Shown: in pieces, positions 30,643 through 39,143 of the stretch | Layout of the letters: each line of letters starts with the position of its first letter | How positions within the stretch are numbered: position 1 is the first letter of the stretch | Assembly (NCBI GenBank): GCA_003712055.1 | Contig: RHLJ01000003.1 | Span: forward strand, 124,001 to 188,000 | Length of the DNA stretch: 64,000 nt | From: Balneola sp. | GTDB taxonomy: Bacteria; Bacteroidota; Rhodothermia; Balneolales; Balneolaceae | Reading direction: 5' to 3' | The notes under the pieces: model-generated | What the model was told of the DNA's origin: nothing | Seen by the model: the letters and a program-made list of their open reading frames with translations, nothing else | Database searches by the model: none | Position numbers and translations under genes: made by a program

Positions 30643-31074
30643 TTACCTGTCGCGGTTTACTCTAAGACCCATACTCCGAGCCGTACCTGCAATCATTTCG
30701 GCAGCTGCTTCAACGTCGAACGCATTTAAGTCCTCCATCTTCTGCTCCGCAATTTCCTTGCATTGGCTCCAGGTTACCGTTCCCACTTTAGCGCGGTTAG
30801 GTTCGCCTGAGCCGGATTTAATTTTGGCTGCCTGCTTAAGAAGTACAGGTGCTGGCGGAGTTTTAGTCTTAAAGGTAAAAGACTTATCCGCGAACACGGT
30901 GATTTCAACAGGAATAACCGTTCCGGCTTTGTCCTGAGTCTTTGCATTAAAGGCTTTGCAAAACTCCATAATGTTGATACCTGCCTGACCGAGAGCCGGT
31001 CCTACAGGAGGGGCTGGGTTTGCCTGCCCGCCAACAATTTGGAGCTTCAGGATTCTTTCAACTTTTTTAGCCAT
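30643..31074 (-). CDS. rplK: 50S ribosomal protein L11
   Basis: 143-aa L11, part of the GTPase-associated centre and needed for RelA activation. The N-terminal proline-rich block ([32 protein letters not shown]) and C-terminal rRNA-binding domain (GTARSMGL) are intact. It is 75 nt after nusG and just before rplA, as in most bacteria. Confidence 0.98.
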   Translation of the reverse strand: MAKKVERILKLQIVGGQANPAPPVGPALGQAGINIMEFCKAFNAKTQDKAGTVIPVEITVFADKSFTFKTKTPPAPVLLKQAAKIKSGSGEPNRAKVGTVTWSQCKEIAEQKMEDLNAFDVEAAAEMIAGTARSMGLRVNRDR

Positions 31075-31149
31075 GGATTCTCAGGATCCTTTCTAATTAT
31101 ATAACTTCAGTTTATCGCGTAATAGCTAGTGTGCATCAACTAGGTTCTT

Positions 31150-31704
31150 TTATGTAGTGGACTCGACCTGGTTTACATCTACTTCAACAGGAGTTCTTCT
31201 TCCGAAAATACTTACCAATACCCTGAGCTTGAGTTTTTCAGGGTTCACCTCCTGCACAGTACCATCGAAATCTTTGAATGGTCCTGATATCACTTTTACC
31301 AAGTCGCCTTCACTGTACGGAATCTCAACATTCCGTAATTCATCTCCAGCTTCCTGCACTCGCCCAATGATGCGTTGAACTTCGTGCTTTTTCAGAGGAG
31401 AGGGCACCAAATCAGCTTTTCCTTTCAAAAAGCCAAGGCATGATGGTGCACTTTGTATGAGGTTATTTACCTCTTCATCGTAATGAGTATTCAACAAAAT
31501 ATACCCTGGGAAAAAGTTCTTCTCCCGGGTACGCTTCTTACCTCCGCGAATCTCTACTACGGTCTCAGTAGGTACCAGGATATCTATAATCTTATCTCCC
31601 AGATCCTGGTCTTCGATCTCACGCTCAAGAAACTCTTTTACTTTTTTCTCATGGCTGGAAAAGCAGCGTACCACATACCAGCCATGCTCCAATTCATTAC
31701 TCAT
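31150..31704 (-). CDS. nusG: Transcription termination/antitermination protein NusG
   Basis: 184-aa NusG with an NGN domain (about 6-110, WYVVRCFSSHEKKVKEFL ... KNFFPGYILLNTHYDEEVNNLI) and a C-terminal KOW domain (about 130-175, EGDLVKVISGPFKDFDGTVQEV). It binds RNA polymerase and links it to Rho or the ribosome. Its start ATG shares one base with the secE stop (TAATG), so translation is coupled. Confidence 0.97.
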   Translation of the reverse strand: MSNELEHGWYVVRCFSSHEKKVKEFLEREIEDQDLGDKIIDILVPTETVVEIRGGKKRTREKNFFPGYILLNTHYDEEVNNLIQSAPSCLGFLKGKADLVPSPLKKHEVQRIIGRVQEAGDELRNVEIPYSEGDLVKVISGPFKDFDGTVQEVNPEKLKLRVLVSIFGRRTPVEVDVNQVESTT

Positions 31705-31889
31705 TATCTGTTATAAATAGCTTCTAGTACTGTGCTATACACCTGATCAATTCCGAAAATAAATGCTGATACTATGATCGAGAATACAACTACAATAATT
31801 GTGTTATCTACTAATTCTTTTTGGGTAGGCCAGGACACTTTTTTGAACTCGTTACCTACACTCTCAAAGAAATTTATAAGTTTTTCCAT
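31704..31889 (-). CDS. secE: Preprotein translocase subunit SecE
   Basis: 61-aa single-span SecE of the SecYEG channel. It has the short amphipathic helix with the conserved EFKKVSWPTQKEL motif, followed by one transmembrane segment (about 30-50). It lies between tRNA-Trp and nusG, the conserved location. Confidence 0.96.
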   Translation of the reverse strand: MEKLINFFESVGNEFKKVSWPTQKELVDNTIIVVVFSIIVSAFIFGIDQVYSTVLEAIYNR

Positions 31890-31911
31890 TTTACAGTACT
31901 ATATAATGTTG

Positions 31912-31984
31912 CACGGGTGGAGAGACTCGAACTCCCGACACCTGGTTTTGGAGACCAGTGCTCTACCAACTGAGCTACACCCGT
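31912..31984 (-). tRNA. tRNA-Trp (CCA)
   Basis: 73-nt cloverleaf. The acceptor stem pairs ACGGGTG with CACCCGT and the D-arm contains TAGCTCAGTTGG. The anticodon loop CTCCAAA gives anticodon CCA, and the T-arm contains GTTCGAGTC. The 3' CCA is not encoded. It lies between tuf and secE, a very common bacterial position for tRNA-Trp. Confidence 0.97.
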
Positions 31985-31995
31985 AGATACACACA

Positions 31996-32022
31996 AGAGT
32001 AGACAGTGAAACTGCCTACTCT
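31996..32022 (-). other. Strong hairpin between tuf and tRNA-Trp
   Basis: A 12-bp stem (one G-T wobble) with a 3-nt loop, agagtagacagt/actgcctactct, fills the gap after tuf. On the minus strand it is followed by TGTGTGTATC rather than a clean T-run. It could be a weak terminator or a processing signal that frees the tRNA from the tuf message. Confidence 0.5.
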
Positions 32023-32048
32023 ACATGCGCTACGAATATGTTCTTAGA

Positions 32049-33236
32049 TTAATCTAAGATTTTAGTTACCACACCGGCTCCTACGGTTCGCCCACCCTCA
32101 CGGATCGCAAAACGTAGCCCTTCTTCCATCGCCACCGGCTGAATCAACTCTACCGACAACTTCACATTGTCGCCAGGCATCACCATCTCCACGCCACTCG
32201 GCAGCTCACACGCTCCCGTTACATCCGTGGTACGGAAATAAAACTGTGGACGGTAGCCCTTGAAGAACGGCGTGTGACGACCTCCTTCATCTTTGCTCAA
32301 CACGTACACCTCACACTCAAACTTCTTGTGGGGAGTGATTGAGCCTGGCTTACATAATACCATCCCACGCTGGATGTCTTCCTTAGCAATACCTCGAAGC
32401 AGGATCCCCGCGTTGTCGCCCGCCTGACCCTGGTCAAGCAGTCTACGGAACATCTCAATACCAGTCACTACACTCTTTAACGGCTCTTCTACGATCCCTA
32501 CAATCTCGATCTCGTCGTTAAGCTTCAAGATTCCACGCTCAATACGGCCTGTTGCCACAGTTCCACGGCCCGTAATAGAGAACACGTCTTCCACTGGCAT
32601 CAAGAACGGCTTGTCTACATCACGCTCTGGAGTAGGGATGGTGGTATCTACCGCCTGGATAAGCTCCACAATCTTCTCTTCCCACTGCGCTTCACCGTTA
32701 AGAGCACCAAGGGCTGATCCCTGGATCACAGGAATGTCATCACCATCAAACTCATAGCTAGAAAGCAGCTCACGTACTTCCAACTCTACCAGCTCAAGAA
32801 GCTCCTCGTCGTCCACCAGGTCTACCTTGTTCATGAACACTACGATTTGAGGCACCCCTACCTGACGAGCTAACAAGATGTGCTCGCGGGTTTGTGGCAT
32901 CGGGCCATCGGTAGCCGCTACTACTAAAATAGCACCATCCATCTGAGCTGCACCCGTTACCATGTTCTTCACATAGTCGGCGTGGCCTGGGCAGTCTACG
33001 TGCGCGTAGTGACGTGCTTCAGACTCATACTCCACGTGCGCCGTAGCGATGGTAATCCCACGCTCTCTTTCCTCCGGAGCGTTGTCAATCTGATCGAAGG
33101 CCTGGGCTTCTCCCCCATAAGTCTTCGCCATTACCGTCGTGATCGCCGCCGTCAAGGTCGTCTTGCCGTGATCTACGTGACCAATGGTGCCCACATTCAC
33201 GTGGGGCTTGGTGCGTTGAAAGGTCTCTTTTGCCAT
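32049..33236 (-). CDS. tuf: Elongation factor Tu
   Basis: 395-aa EF-Tu, which delivers aminoacyl-tRNA to the ribosome. GTPase motifs are complete: GHVDHGKTT (G1), the [12 protein letters not shown] switch I region, DCPGHADYV (G3), NKVDLVDD (G4) and GSALGAL (G5). Domains 2 and 3 follow and end VVTKILD. It is embedded in a tRNA-tuf-tRNA-secE transcription unit. Codon choice is more GC-rich and restricted than in neighbours, as expected for a very highly expressed gene. Confidence 0.99.
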   Translation of the reverse strand: MAKETFQRTKPHVNVGTIGHVDHGKTTLTAAITTVMAKTYGGEAQAFDQIDNAPEERERGITIATAHVEYESEARHYAHVDCPGHADYVKNMVTGAAQMDGAILVVAATDGPMPQTREHILLARQVGVPQIVVFMNKVDLVDDEELLELVELEVRELLSSYEFDGDDIPVIQGSALGALNGEAQWEEKIVELIQAVDTTIPTPERDVDKPFLMPVEDVFSITGRGTVATGRIERGILKLNDEIEIVGIVEEPLKSVVTGIEMFRRLLDQGQAGDNAGILLRGIAKEDIQRGMVLCKPGSITPHKKFECEVYVLSKDEGGRHTPFFKGYRPQFYFRTTDVTGACELPSGVEMVMPGDNVKLSVELIQPVAMEEGLRFAIREGGRTVGAGVVTKILD

Positions 33237-33293
33237 GTCTAATTTAGTTTATGTGTTTTGTTAAAAAATTTTTCCGAAACATATCAACCTGAG

Positions 33294-33365
<72 letters not shown>

Positions 33366-33375
33366 TTAGTTGTTG

Positions 33376-33448
33376 AGCGAGCGACCGGGATCGAACCGGC
33401 AACATTCAGCTTGGAAGGCTGACACTCTACCAATTGAGTTACGCTCGC
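33376..33448 (-). tRNA. tRNA-Gly (TCC)
   Basis: 73-nt cloverleaf. The acceptor stem pairs GCGAGCG with CGCTCGC. The anticodon stem-loop TCAGC-CTTCCAA-GCTGA gives anticodon TCC, and the T-arm contains GTTCGATCC. CCA is not encoded. Confidence 0.97.
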
Positions 33449-33464
33449 TAGTCAATATGTCAAG

Positions 33465-33547
33465 TGGGGAGAGCAGGATTCGAACCTACGAAGTCGTAAG
33501 ACAACAGATTTACAGTCTGCCCCAGTTGGCCGCTTTGGTATCTCCCC
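33465..33547 (-). tRNA. tRNA-Tyr (GTA)
   Basis: 83-nt tRNA with the long variable arm typical of bacterial tRNA-Tyr. The acceptor stem pairs GGGGAGA with TCTCCCC. The anticodon loop CTGTAAA gives anticodon GTA, and the T-arm contains GTTCGAATC. CCA is not encoded. Confidence 0.97.
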
Positions 33548-33560
33548 ATTTCACAAAATG

Positions 33561-33633
33561 AGCCAGTGACCGGATTTGAACCGATGACCGACGGTTTACA
33601 AAACCGTTGCTCTACCAACTGAGCTACACTGGC
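33561..33633 (-). tRNA. tRNA-Thr (TGT)
   Basis: 73-nt cloverleaf. The acceptor stem pairs GCCAGTG with CACTGGC. The anticodon stem-loop ACGGT-TTTGTAA-ACCGT gives anticodon TGT, and the T-arm contains GTTCAAATC. It is the first gene after the promoter. The order Thr-Tyr-Gly-Thr-tuf is the same as thrU-tyrU-glyT-thrT-tufB in Escherichia coli. Confidence 0.97.
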
Positions 33634-33651
33634 TTTTTGCGAAAGACTTAA

Positions 33652-33680
33652 AAAATACCCATGTATTCAAAAATTGTCAA
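33652..33680 (-). promoter_or_regulatory. Promoter of the tRNA-tuf(-secE-rpo) unit
   Basis: On the minus strand TTGACA (33675-33680) is followed after exactly 17 nt by TATTTT (33652-33657), about 18 nt before the first tRNA. This is a near-consensus housekeeping-sigma promoter, as expected for a strongly expressed tRNA operon. A 7-bp inverted repeat attcaaa/tttgaat (33665-33671 and 33683-33689) brackets the -35 box. Confidence 0.78.
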
Positions 33681-33700
33681 CATTTGAATAGCAAAAAATT

Positions 33701-34351
33701 TCACTCTTCAACTTCATTCTCAGATGAGATTTTTCTACCGAATTTAACCCATAGAAATCGAGCTAAAATTGTTATACCGATACAAAGCAGTATGACTTTC
33801 CCATAAGTAGATAGATACCCTCCGATTACCTTCCAGTTATCCCTCACAAACCAGCCTGCAAGTAACAATAAGGCATTCCAAAGAGCAGAACTTATAAAGG
33901 AATTTAAGATGGTAAACCGCAGGTTTAAATGAGACATCCCTGCAGTAAGAGAAATAACCGAGCGGGTGCCTGCCAAAAAACGATTCCCAAAAATCACCCA
34001 CTGCCCATACTTACCCATCCATTTTTTCCCTTTCTCGAAGTACTTATAGTTGATAAACCTGAGCAGGAAATGCGTCTCTTTGTTTTCCTCAACATGCCCA
34101 CCCAGCTTATTACCTATCCAGTACATATTCATAAATCCCACAACTGAGGCAAGCACTGTAATTATCCACAGAACCGGAAGAGATAAACTGCCATCAGCAG
34201 CGAGATACCCCCCGAATGCAAGAAGTACATCGCCAGGTAAGGGTGGAAGCACATTTTCAATGTAAGCAATAGCTATAAAAATGAGATAGATCCCAAATGG
34301 AGGAATAAGATAAATCCAGTCTACTATGGATTGAACAACCTGTTCGGCCAT
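33701..34351 (-). CDS. DedA-family (VTT domain) membrane protein
   Basis: 216-aa integral membrane protein of the DedA/SNARE-associated family, likely a scramblase-type carrier for undecaprenyl phosphate or another lipid. It has several hydrophobic segments. Family motifs are ENVLPPLPGDVLLAFGGYLA (N-terminal re-entrant region, acidic Glu and Asp) and FGNRFLAGTRSVISLTAGMSHL (Arg-containing VTT core). Its start is 1 nt after the ispF stop, so it is the last gene of queA-ispD-ispF-dedA. The link between isoprenoid precursor synthesis and a polyprenyl-phosphate carrier is suggestive. Confidence 0.9.
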   Translation of the reverse strand: MAEQVVQSIVDWIYLIPPFGIYLIFIAIAYIENVLPPLPGDVLLAFGGYLAADGSLSLPVLWIITVLASVVGFMNMYWIGNKLGGHVEENKETHFLLRFINYKYFEKGKKWMGKYGQWVIFGNRFLAGTRSVISLTAGMSHLNLRFTILNSFISSALWNALLLLAGWFVRDNWKVIGGYLSTYGKVILLCIGITILARFLWVKFGRKISSENEVEE

Positions 34352-34352
34352 A

Positions 34353-34826
34353 TTACACTTTCTCTATTAGTACTACTGCTGTTGCAGATATCCCCTCTTC
34401 TCTACCAACGAAACCCATTTTTTCAGACGTAGTTGCCTTTATCGAAATATTTTCGAGAGTAGCCTCCAGGTCATCGGCTATTGTTTTCCTGATTTTAGGA
34501 AGGTGCGGCATTAGCTTTGGACGTTCGGCTACAATAGTGACATCAAGGTTGACCAGCTTATAACCCCGCTCCCTGATCAGTTTGTAGCAACTCCTCAATA
34601 ATACCCTACTATCTGCATCTTTAAACTCAGGATCATTATCCGGGAAATGTTGACCTATATCTCCCAAGGCTAATGCACCTAATAACGCATCGCTAATTGC
34701 ATGAAGGAGAACATCGGCATCGGAATGTCCCAATAATCCTTTCTCGAATGGGATTTCTATACCTCCGAGAATCAACTTCCTTCCGGAGACTAATTTATGA
34801 ATATCAAATCCGTAGCCTATTCTCAT
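34353..34826 (-). CDS. ispF: 2-C-methyl-D-erythritol 2,4-cyclodiphosphate synthase
   Basis: 157-aa IspF, the fifth step of the MEP isoprenoid pathway, which cyclises CDP-methylerythritol phosphate with release of CMP. The metal-binding GYGFDIHKL (Asp8, His10), [25 protein letters not shown] and [16 protein letters not shown] motifs are intact. It lies 2 nt after ispD, and adjacent or fused ispDF genes are common. Confidence 0.97.
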   Translation of the reverse strand: MRIGYGFDIHKLVSGRKLILGGIEIPFEKGLLGHSDADVLLHAISDALLGALALGDIGQHFPDNDPEFKDADSRVLLRSCYKLIRERGYKLVNLDVTIVAERPKLMPHLPKIRKTIADDLEATLENISIKATTSEKMGFVGREEGISATAVVLIEKV

Positions 34827-34828
34827 AA

Positions 34829-35521
34829 CTATATTTCCTCTTTCAAAATGAGCTCAGCAATTTTCAAGTCAATTGGATATGTAATCTTAAGATTCCTTCG
34901 ATCCCCCTCTACAACCCCGACTTCATACCCTAGCTGCTCTACTAAAGATGAATCATCGGTTCCTATGAATCCATTACTTCGTGCCGACTCGTAAGCTTCA
35001 AGTATAATCTCTTTCTTAAATATTTGAGGAGTCTGTGCCTGCCAAAGAAACTTTCGATCAGGAGTTCCATCAATTAGATATGCTTCGTTAATTCTCTTGA
35101 TGGTATCCTTAGCAGGCACTGCAATAATGGAAGCGCCTACCCCAACTGCCTTCTCACAACAAGCTTCTATTAAATTGGCAGATATAAATGGTCTTACTGC
35201 ATCGTGTACAGCCACCAAATCAATTTCATCACTAACGCACTTGAGAGCATTGTGGATAGAATACTGTCGCTCCGATCCACCTTCTACAACCATCATTTTC
35301 AGATCTTCCCTATCCAAAGACTTAAAGATGTCTTCAACTCTCCCTACAGATTCTTTGGAAGTAGGTATAACTATTTCACTGAGGGAAGGGACGTTGAGAA
35401 AAGCCCTTATGGTATGCTCAAGAATAGTCGAACCTTCGAGCTCAATAAACGGCTTTGGAATCCGTGAACCCAAGCGGGAACCGGAACCGGCAGCCGGTAT
35501 TATGACTGCCAGTTTTGTCAT
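34829..35521 (-). CDS. ispD: 2-C-methyl-D-erythritol 4-phosphate cytidylyltransferase
   Basis: 230-aa IspD, which transfers CMP to methylerythritol phosphate in the MEP pathway. The nucleotide-binding loop [17 protein letters not shown], the [10 protein letters not shown] motif and a [16 protein letters not shown] segment identify it. It is 1 nt after queA and 2 nt before ispF. Confidence 0.96.
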   Translation of the reverse strand: MTKLAVIIPAAGSGSRLGSRIPKPFIELEGSTILEHTIRAFLNVPSLSEIVIPTSKESVGRVEDIFKSLDREDLKMMVVEGGSERQYSIHNALKCVSDEIDLVAVHDAVRPFISANLIEACCEKAVGVGASIIAVPAKDTIKRINEAYLIDGTPDRKFLWQAQTPQIFKKEIILEAYESARSNGFIGTDDSSLVEQLGYEVGVVEGDRRNLKITYPIDLKIAELILKEEI

Positions 35522-35522
35522 A

Positions 35523-36578
35523 TTAAATGATCAACATTGCATCGCCGAATGAAAACAGACGATAGTCTTTCGACTTTGCTTCTTCATAGGCTTTCATCAA
35601 AAAGTCATACTCCGCAAAAGCAGCACCAAGCATTAGTAATGTTGACTCTGGCCTGTGGAAATTCGTAACCAATGCTTCGGTAATTTTGAACTGGTAAGGA
35701 GGATAGATGAATTTATCTGTCCAACCTGTTCCCATCTTTGACATTCCGCTCGCCATTACGCTTGTTTCTATAGCTCGAACTACACTGGTACCAATGGCTA
35801 CAACCTTATTGGTTTTCTTTTTTAAGGCTACATTGATCTTATCCGAAGTATCCTGTGAGATAAAGTAATTCTCAGAATCCATTCTATGCTTAGTAAGATC
35901 TTCTACCTCAACATTTCGGAAGGTGCCCCATCCTATGTGTAAGGTTATAGGAAGAAACTCAACACCTTTTGCTTTAATCTTTTCAATTAATTCTTCGGTG
36001 AGATGCATGCCTGCTGTAGGAGCTGCTACCGCACCACGCTCAGTTGCATATACCGTCTGGTACCGTTCTTTATCTTCATCAACCGGCTCTCTTTCTATAT
36101 AAGGAGGAAGAGGCATTTTGCCAAGCTCATCCAGTCTTTCATACAGCTCATTATTAGGACCATCAAATAAGAAACGGATGGTTCTTCCTCTTGAAGTTGT
36201 ATTATCTACAACCTCAGCCATTAACTCATCTTCTCCTTCTCCGAAATATAGCTTGTTTCCGATCCTGATTTTTCTGGCTGGCTCTACCAACACATCCCAA
36301 AGCATATTTTCGGGCTGAAGTTCTCTAAGTAAGAATACTTCGATATCAGCTTCTGTCTTTTCCTTTTTACCATTCAATCGTGCCGGGAATACTTTTGTGT
36401 TGTTGTATACAACTACATCCCCTTCGTTTAGATACTCATGGATATCAGAGAATTTGCGATGCTCTATGGTTTGCTCGGCTCTATTAAGAACCATAAGTTT
36501 AGCATCGTCTCGTTTTTTTAATGGCTCGTCAGGAATGTTAAGTCCTTCGATTTCGTATCTAAAGTCGGTGAGTTTCAT
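35523..36578 (-). CDS. queA: S-adenosylmethionine:tRNA ribosyltransferase-isomerase
   Basis: 351-aa QueA, which builds epoxyqueuosine in the wobble position of GUN-anticodon tRNAs using SAM as the ribosyl donor. Typical segments are VVYNNTKVFPARL near the N-terminus, PLPPYIER, YQTVYATERGAVAAPTAGMHLTEEL and the late TNFHRPESTLLMLGAAF. It is the first gene of the tight queA-ispD-ispF-dedA operon. The window's tRNA-Tyr (GTA) is one of the modified substrates. The 172-nt gap upstream holds the divergent promoters. Confidence 0.97.
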   Translation of the reverse strand: MKLTDFRYEIEGLNIPDEPLKKRDDAKLMVLNRAEQTIEHRKFSDIHEYLNEGDVVVYNNTKVFPARLNGKKEKTEADIEVFLLRELQPENMLWDVLVEPARKIRIGNKLYFGEGEDELMAEVVDNTTSRGRTIRFLFDGPNNELYERLDELGKMPLPPYIEREPVDEDKERYQTVYATERGAVAAPTAGMHLTEELIEKIKAKGVEFLPITLHIGWGTFRNVEVEDLTKHRMDSENYFISQDTSDKINVALKKKTNKVVAIGTSVVRAIETSVMASGMSKMGTGWTDKFIYPPYQFKITEALVTNFHRPESTLLMLGAAFAEYDFLMKAYEEAKSKDYRLFSFGDAMLII

Positions 36579-36750
36579 CTCTCCTCAGCTGTTTGTACAA
36601 TTTGGTTAAACATTTTCAAAAGAGCGCAAAAATAGTGTTTTTTGTACTCTATTTCAAAGAAGATTCATTATTCATACTGTTTCTTATTAGCAGCCAAATA
36701 TGTATAATTATAATCGCTCGCACACGTTGCATCAGCAAAGTCTCAAGCTC

Positions 36751-37251
36751 ATGAAAAAAATATTTATTCCTGTTCTATTTATTGCTCTCTTTTCTTCCAC
36801 TGCATTAGCTCAGCTACGCTCTGATCTTGCTACACCTACTGATTATTCCGGATCTATTATAAATAGCACTGTTCCTACTGTTGAAAACGGATTGAACCGC
36901 TTTTTTAACAGCTTGGAAATGAGCCATTCCTACAGCATGAATTTTTCTTCGTTTGGTGGCAGCTATCAAAATGTAAATGCCTATACCAATACAGTTACTT
37001 TCGATATTAGCCCACGAATGAATGGTAGGGTAGACGTTTCTTTCCTTCACTCTCCTTTTGGAGGAAGCACAGCTTATGGTCAAACTGATTTTCAGAATAG
37101 GGTCATGATTGAAAATGCTGAATTGAACTACAGGATAAATGACAAAACTTTTATCAAATTTCAGTTCCGTCAATCACCTGCAGGATTTTATGGATATAAC
37201 CCTTACGGGTATAATCGTTTTGACAGACGATTCAATGACTTCTGGTACTAA
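36751..37251 (+). CDS. Small secreted protein, predicted beta-rich, unknown function
   Basis: 166-aa protein with a clear signal peptide (MKKIFIPVLFIALFSSTALAQ). The open frame extends 17 codons upstream, but the signal peptide begins at the ATG at 36751, which is therefore preferred. The mature part has alternating polar and aromatic strands (VTFDISPRMNGRVDVSFLHSPFGG, AELNYRINDKTFIKFQFRQ), suggesting an outer-membrane or periplasmic beta structure. It ends with a Tyr/Gly/Asn/Arg/Phe-rich tail. It lies 10 nt before the LytR_C gene. No family was recognised. Confidence 0.72.
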   Translation: MKKIFIPVLFIALFSSTALAQLRSDLATPTDYSGSIINSTVPTVENGLNRFFNSLEMSHSYSMNFSSFGGSYQNVNAYTNTVTFDISPRMNGRVDVSFLHSPFGGSTAYGQTDFQNRVMIENAELNYRINDKTFIKFQFRQSPAGFYGYNPYGYNRFDRRFNDFWY

Positions 37252-37261
37252 CTGTATTTGA

Positions 37262-37729
37262 ATGACTGAAAACCAACCGGAAAAATCCGGTACTAATACT
37301 GAAGGTCTTCTATTTAATGCTGCAATTGGCTTCCTCAGCATTCTCCTGGTTGTACTACTTATCGCTCTTACTACGCGAATTATCTATCCGAGAATTTTCA
37401 ATGAACGGTCAGAAGAAAACTCTCAATTAATTAGCGAAATAATTCAGATTGAAGTTTTAAACGGGTGTGGGATTGCAGGGATTGCTAATTCTTATACCGG
37501 ATTATTACGCTCAAATGGATTTGATGTAGTTGAAACCGGAAATTTCGATCATTTCGATCTTGAAGAAACCATTGTTATCTCAAGAAGTGGAGTTATGGAT
37601 AACGCAAAAAGAGTAGCAGCTGCATTAGGAATAGATGAAACCAATGTATTAAGAGAAGAATCACCTGACTTTTTTCTGGATGTAACTGTGGTTATAGGCC
37701 ACGATTATGAAACACTTAATACGGAGTAA
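37262..37729 (+). CDS. Membrane-anchored LytR_C-domain protein
   Basis: 155-aa protein with one N-terminal transmembrane segment (about 17-42). A C-terminal LytR_C domain follows at about 60-150 (IEVLNGCGIAGIANSYTGLLRSNGFDVVETGN ... TIVISRSG ... AKRVAAALGI). The domain occurs at the ends of LytR-CpsA-Psr enzymes and alone in many Bacteroidota-type genomes, where it is next to rsfS; the exact role is unknown. Its TAA is immediately followed by the rsfS ATG. Confidence 0.85.
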   Translation: MTENQPEKSGTNTEGLLFNAAIGFLSILLVVLLIALTTRIIYPRIFNERSEENSQLISEIIQIEVLNGCGIAGIANSYTGLLRSNGFDVVETGNFDHFDLEETIVISRSGVMDNAKRVAAALGIDETNVLREESPDFFLDVTVVIGHDYETLNTE

Positions 37730-38131
37730 ATGACAGATATCAACCAACCAGGAAATAATCAATTTATTGATGCCAATCCTGACTCAAAAAACCTGGTCGA
37801 AATAATTATAGAGGGACTTCGAAAAAGAAAAGCACAGGATATAGTTGTTCTGGATGTTTCCGAATTAACTACGCTCACCGATTATTTTGTGATTTGCAGT
37901 GGTAATTCGGATACCCAAATAAAAGCCATTGCTGATTCAGTTGAAGAAGAGCTTTTAGAACAAACCGGAGAAAAGGCCTGGAAAAAAGAAGGACTACAGG
38001 CTCGTTCGTGGATTATCCTCGACTTTATCAATACAGTTGTCCATATCATGAGTAAGGAAAAGCGTGAGTTCTACAGCATTGAGAGAATGTGGAATGACGC
38101 TAAGATTACCTATATAGAAAACGAAGACTAG
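37730..38131 (+). CDS. rsfS: Ribosomal silencing factor RsfS
   Basis: 133-aa RsfS/Iojap protein, which binds L14 and blocks 30S-50S joining under nutrient limitation. Family segments are KAQDIVVLDVSELTTLTDYFVICSGNSDTQIKAIADSVEE and EGLQARSWIILDFINTVVHIMSKEKREFYSIERMW. It directly abuts the LytR_C gene and is 6 nt before the dehydrogenase gene. Confidence 0.95.
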   Translation: MTDINQPGNNQFIDANPDSKNLVEIIIEGLRKRKAQDIVVLDVSELTTLTDYFVICSGNSDTQIKAIADSVEEELLEQTGEKAWKKEGLQARSWIILDFINTVVHIMSKEKREFYSIERMWNDAKITYIENED

Positions 38132-38137
38132 AATACT

Positions 38138-39121
38138 ATGTCTGGTTTTCGCATACTCGTAACTGAACCTATTCCTAAACAGAACATAGACTTTTTGAAG
38201 TCGGTTGGTGAAGTTACGATTGGTGCAAAAGGAAAATTTTCGGAACCTGATCAACTAAGTGCAGTTCTACCTGGCTTCGATGCTCTACTTTGTATGCTTT
38301 CAACTCCCGTTACTAAAGATGTACTCAATTCATCCCCAAATCTTAAAGTAATTGCTAATTTTGCAGTGGGGTATAACAATATTGATGTTGACACGGCTAC
38401 CAAACTCGGTATCAAAGTAGCAAATACTCCTGATGTACTCACCGAAGCTTGTGGAGATTTTGCTATGGGCTTGCTTATGGCAACTACAAGAAGGTTCAAT
38501 GAAGCGGAAAACTACCTGAGAAATGGTCACTTCAAGGGATGGGAGCCATTAGGGTTTTTAGGAATGGAACTAAGAGGCAAAACTCTTGGCATTATTGGGA
38601 TGGGAAGAATTGGCCAATCATTTGCAATGAGAGCCAGGGCATTTGGAATGAACATACTCTATCACAATCGATCCAAACTGCCGGATCAATTGGAGAAAGA
38701 GCTTGAATGCACCCTAATATCATCTGTTAAGGAACTTGCATCGAAAAGTGACGTTTTAAGTATTAATTGTCCTTTAACAAAGGATACCCATCACTTAATA
38801 AATGAAGAAATCTTAGAAGCCATGCCTTCTCATTCCATATTGATAAATTTATCCAGGGGTCCGGTAGTAGATGAAGAAGCATTGGCGAATGCTCTGCATC
38901 AACAAATAATTTGGGGAGCTGGTCTCGATGTTTTTGAAAAAGAACCGGAGGTACACCCCCTGCTTCTTACTGCTCCCAATTGTACAATACTCCCTCATAT
39001 AGCAAGTGCAACGTTTGAAACCAGAGAAGCCATTGGGATGCTTGCTGCAAAGGCAATTTCTGATGTATTAAATGGCGTTCCGGATCGTAATATTACTAAT
39101 CTAGTTAATCCTAATTCCTGA
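38138..39121 (+). CDS. D-2-hydroxyacid dehydrogenase (glyoxylate/hydroxypyruvate reductase type)
   Basis: 327-aa NAD(P)-dependent D-isomer-specific 2-hydroxyacid dehydrogenase. The Rossmann motif GIIGMGRIGQSFAMRARAFGM lies at about 149-169. The catalytic set is Arg in INLSRGPVVDEEAL, Glu in DVFEKEPEVHPLL and His in ILPHIASAT. N-terminal FAVGYNNIDVDTATKLGIKVANTPDVLTEACGDFAMGLLM is typical of the glyoxylate reductase/glycerate dehydrogenase branch. It may interconvert glyoxylate with glycolate or hydroxypyruvate with glycerate; the exact substrate is not certain. Confidence 0.92.
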   Translation: MSGFRILVTEPIPKQNIDFLKSVGEVTIGAKGKFSEPDQLSAVLPGFDALLCMLSTPVTKDVLNSSPNLKVIANFAVGYNNIDVDTATKLGIKVANTPDVLTEACGDFAMGLLMATTRRFNEAENYLRNGHFKGWEPLGFLGMELRGKTLGIIGMGRIGQSFAMRARAFGMNILYHNRSKLPDQLEKELECTLISSVKELASKSDVLSINCPLTKDTHHLINEEILEAMPSHSILINLSRGPVVDEEALANALHQQIIWGAGLDVFEKEPEVHPLLLTAPNCTILPHIASATFETREAIGMLAAKAISDVLNGVPDRNITNLVNPNS

Positions 39122-39143
39122 ATAGAGGTTTAGACTCTATGTA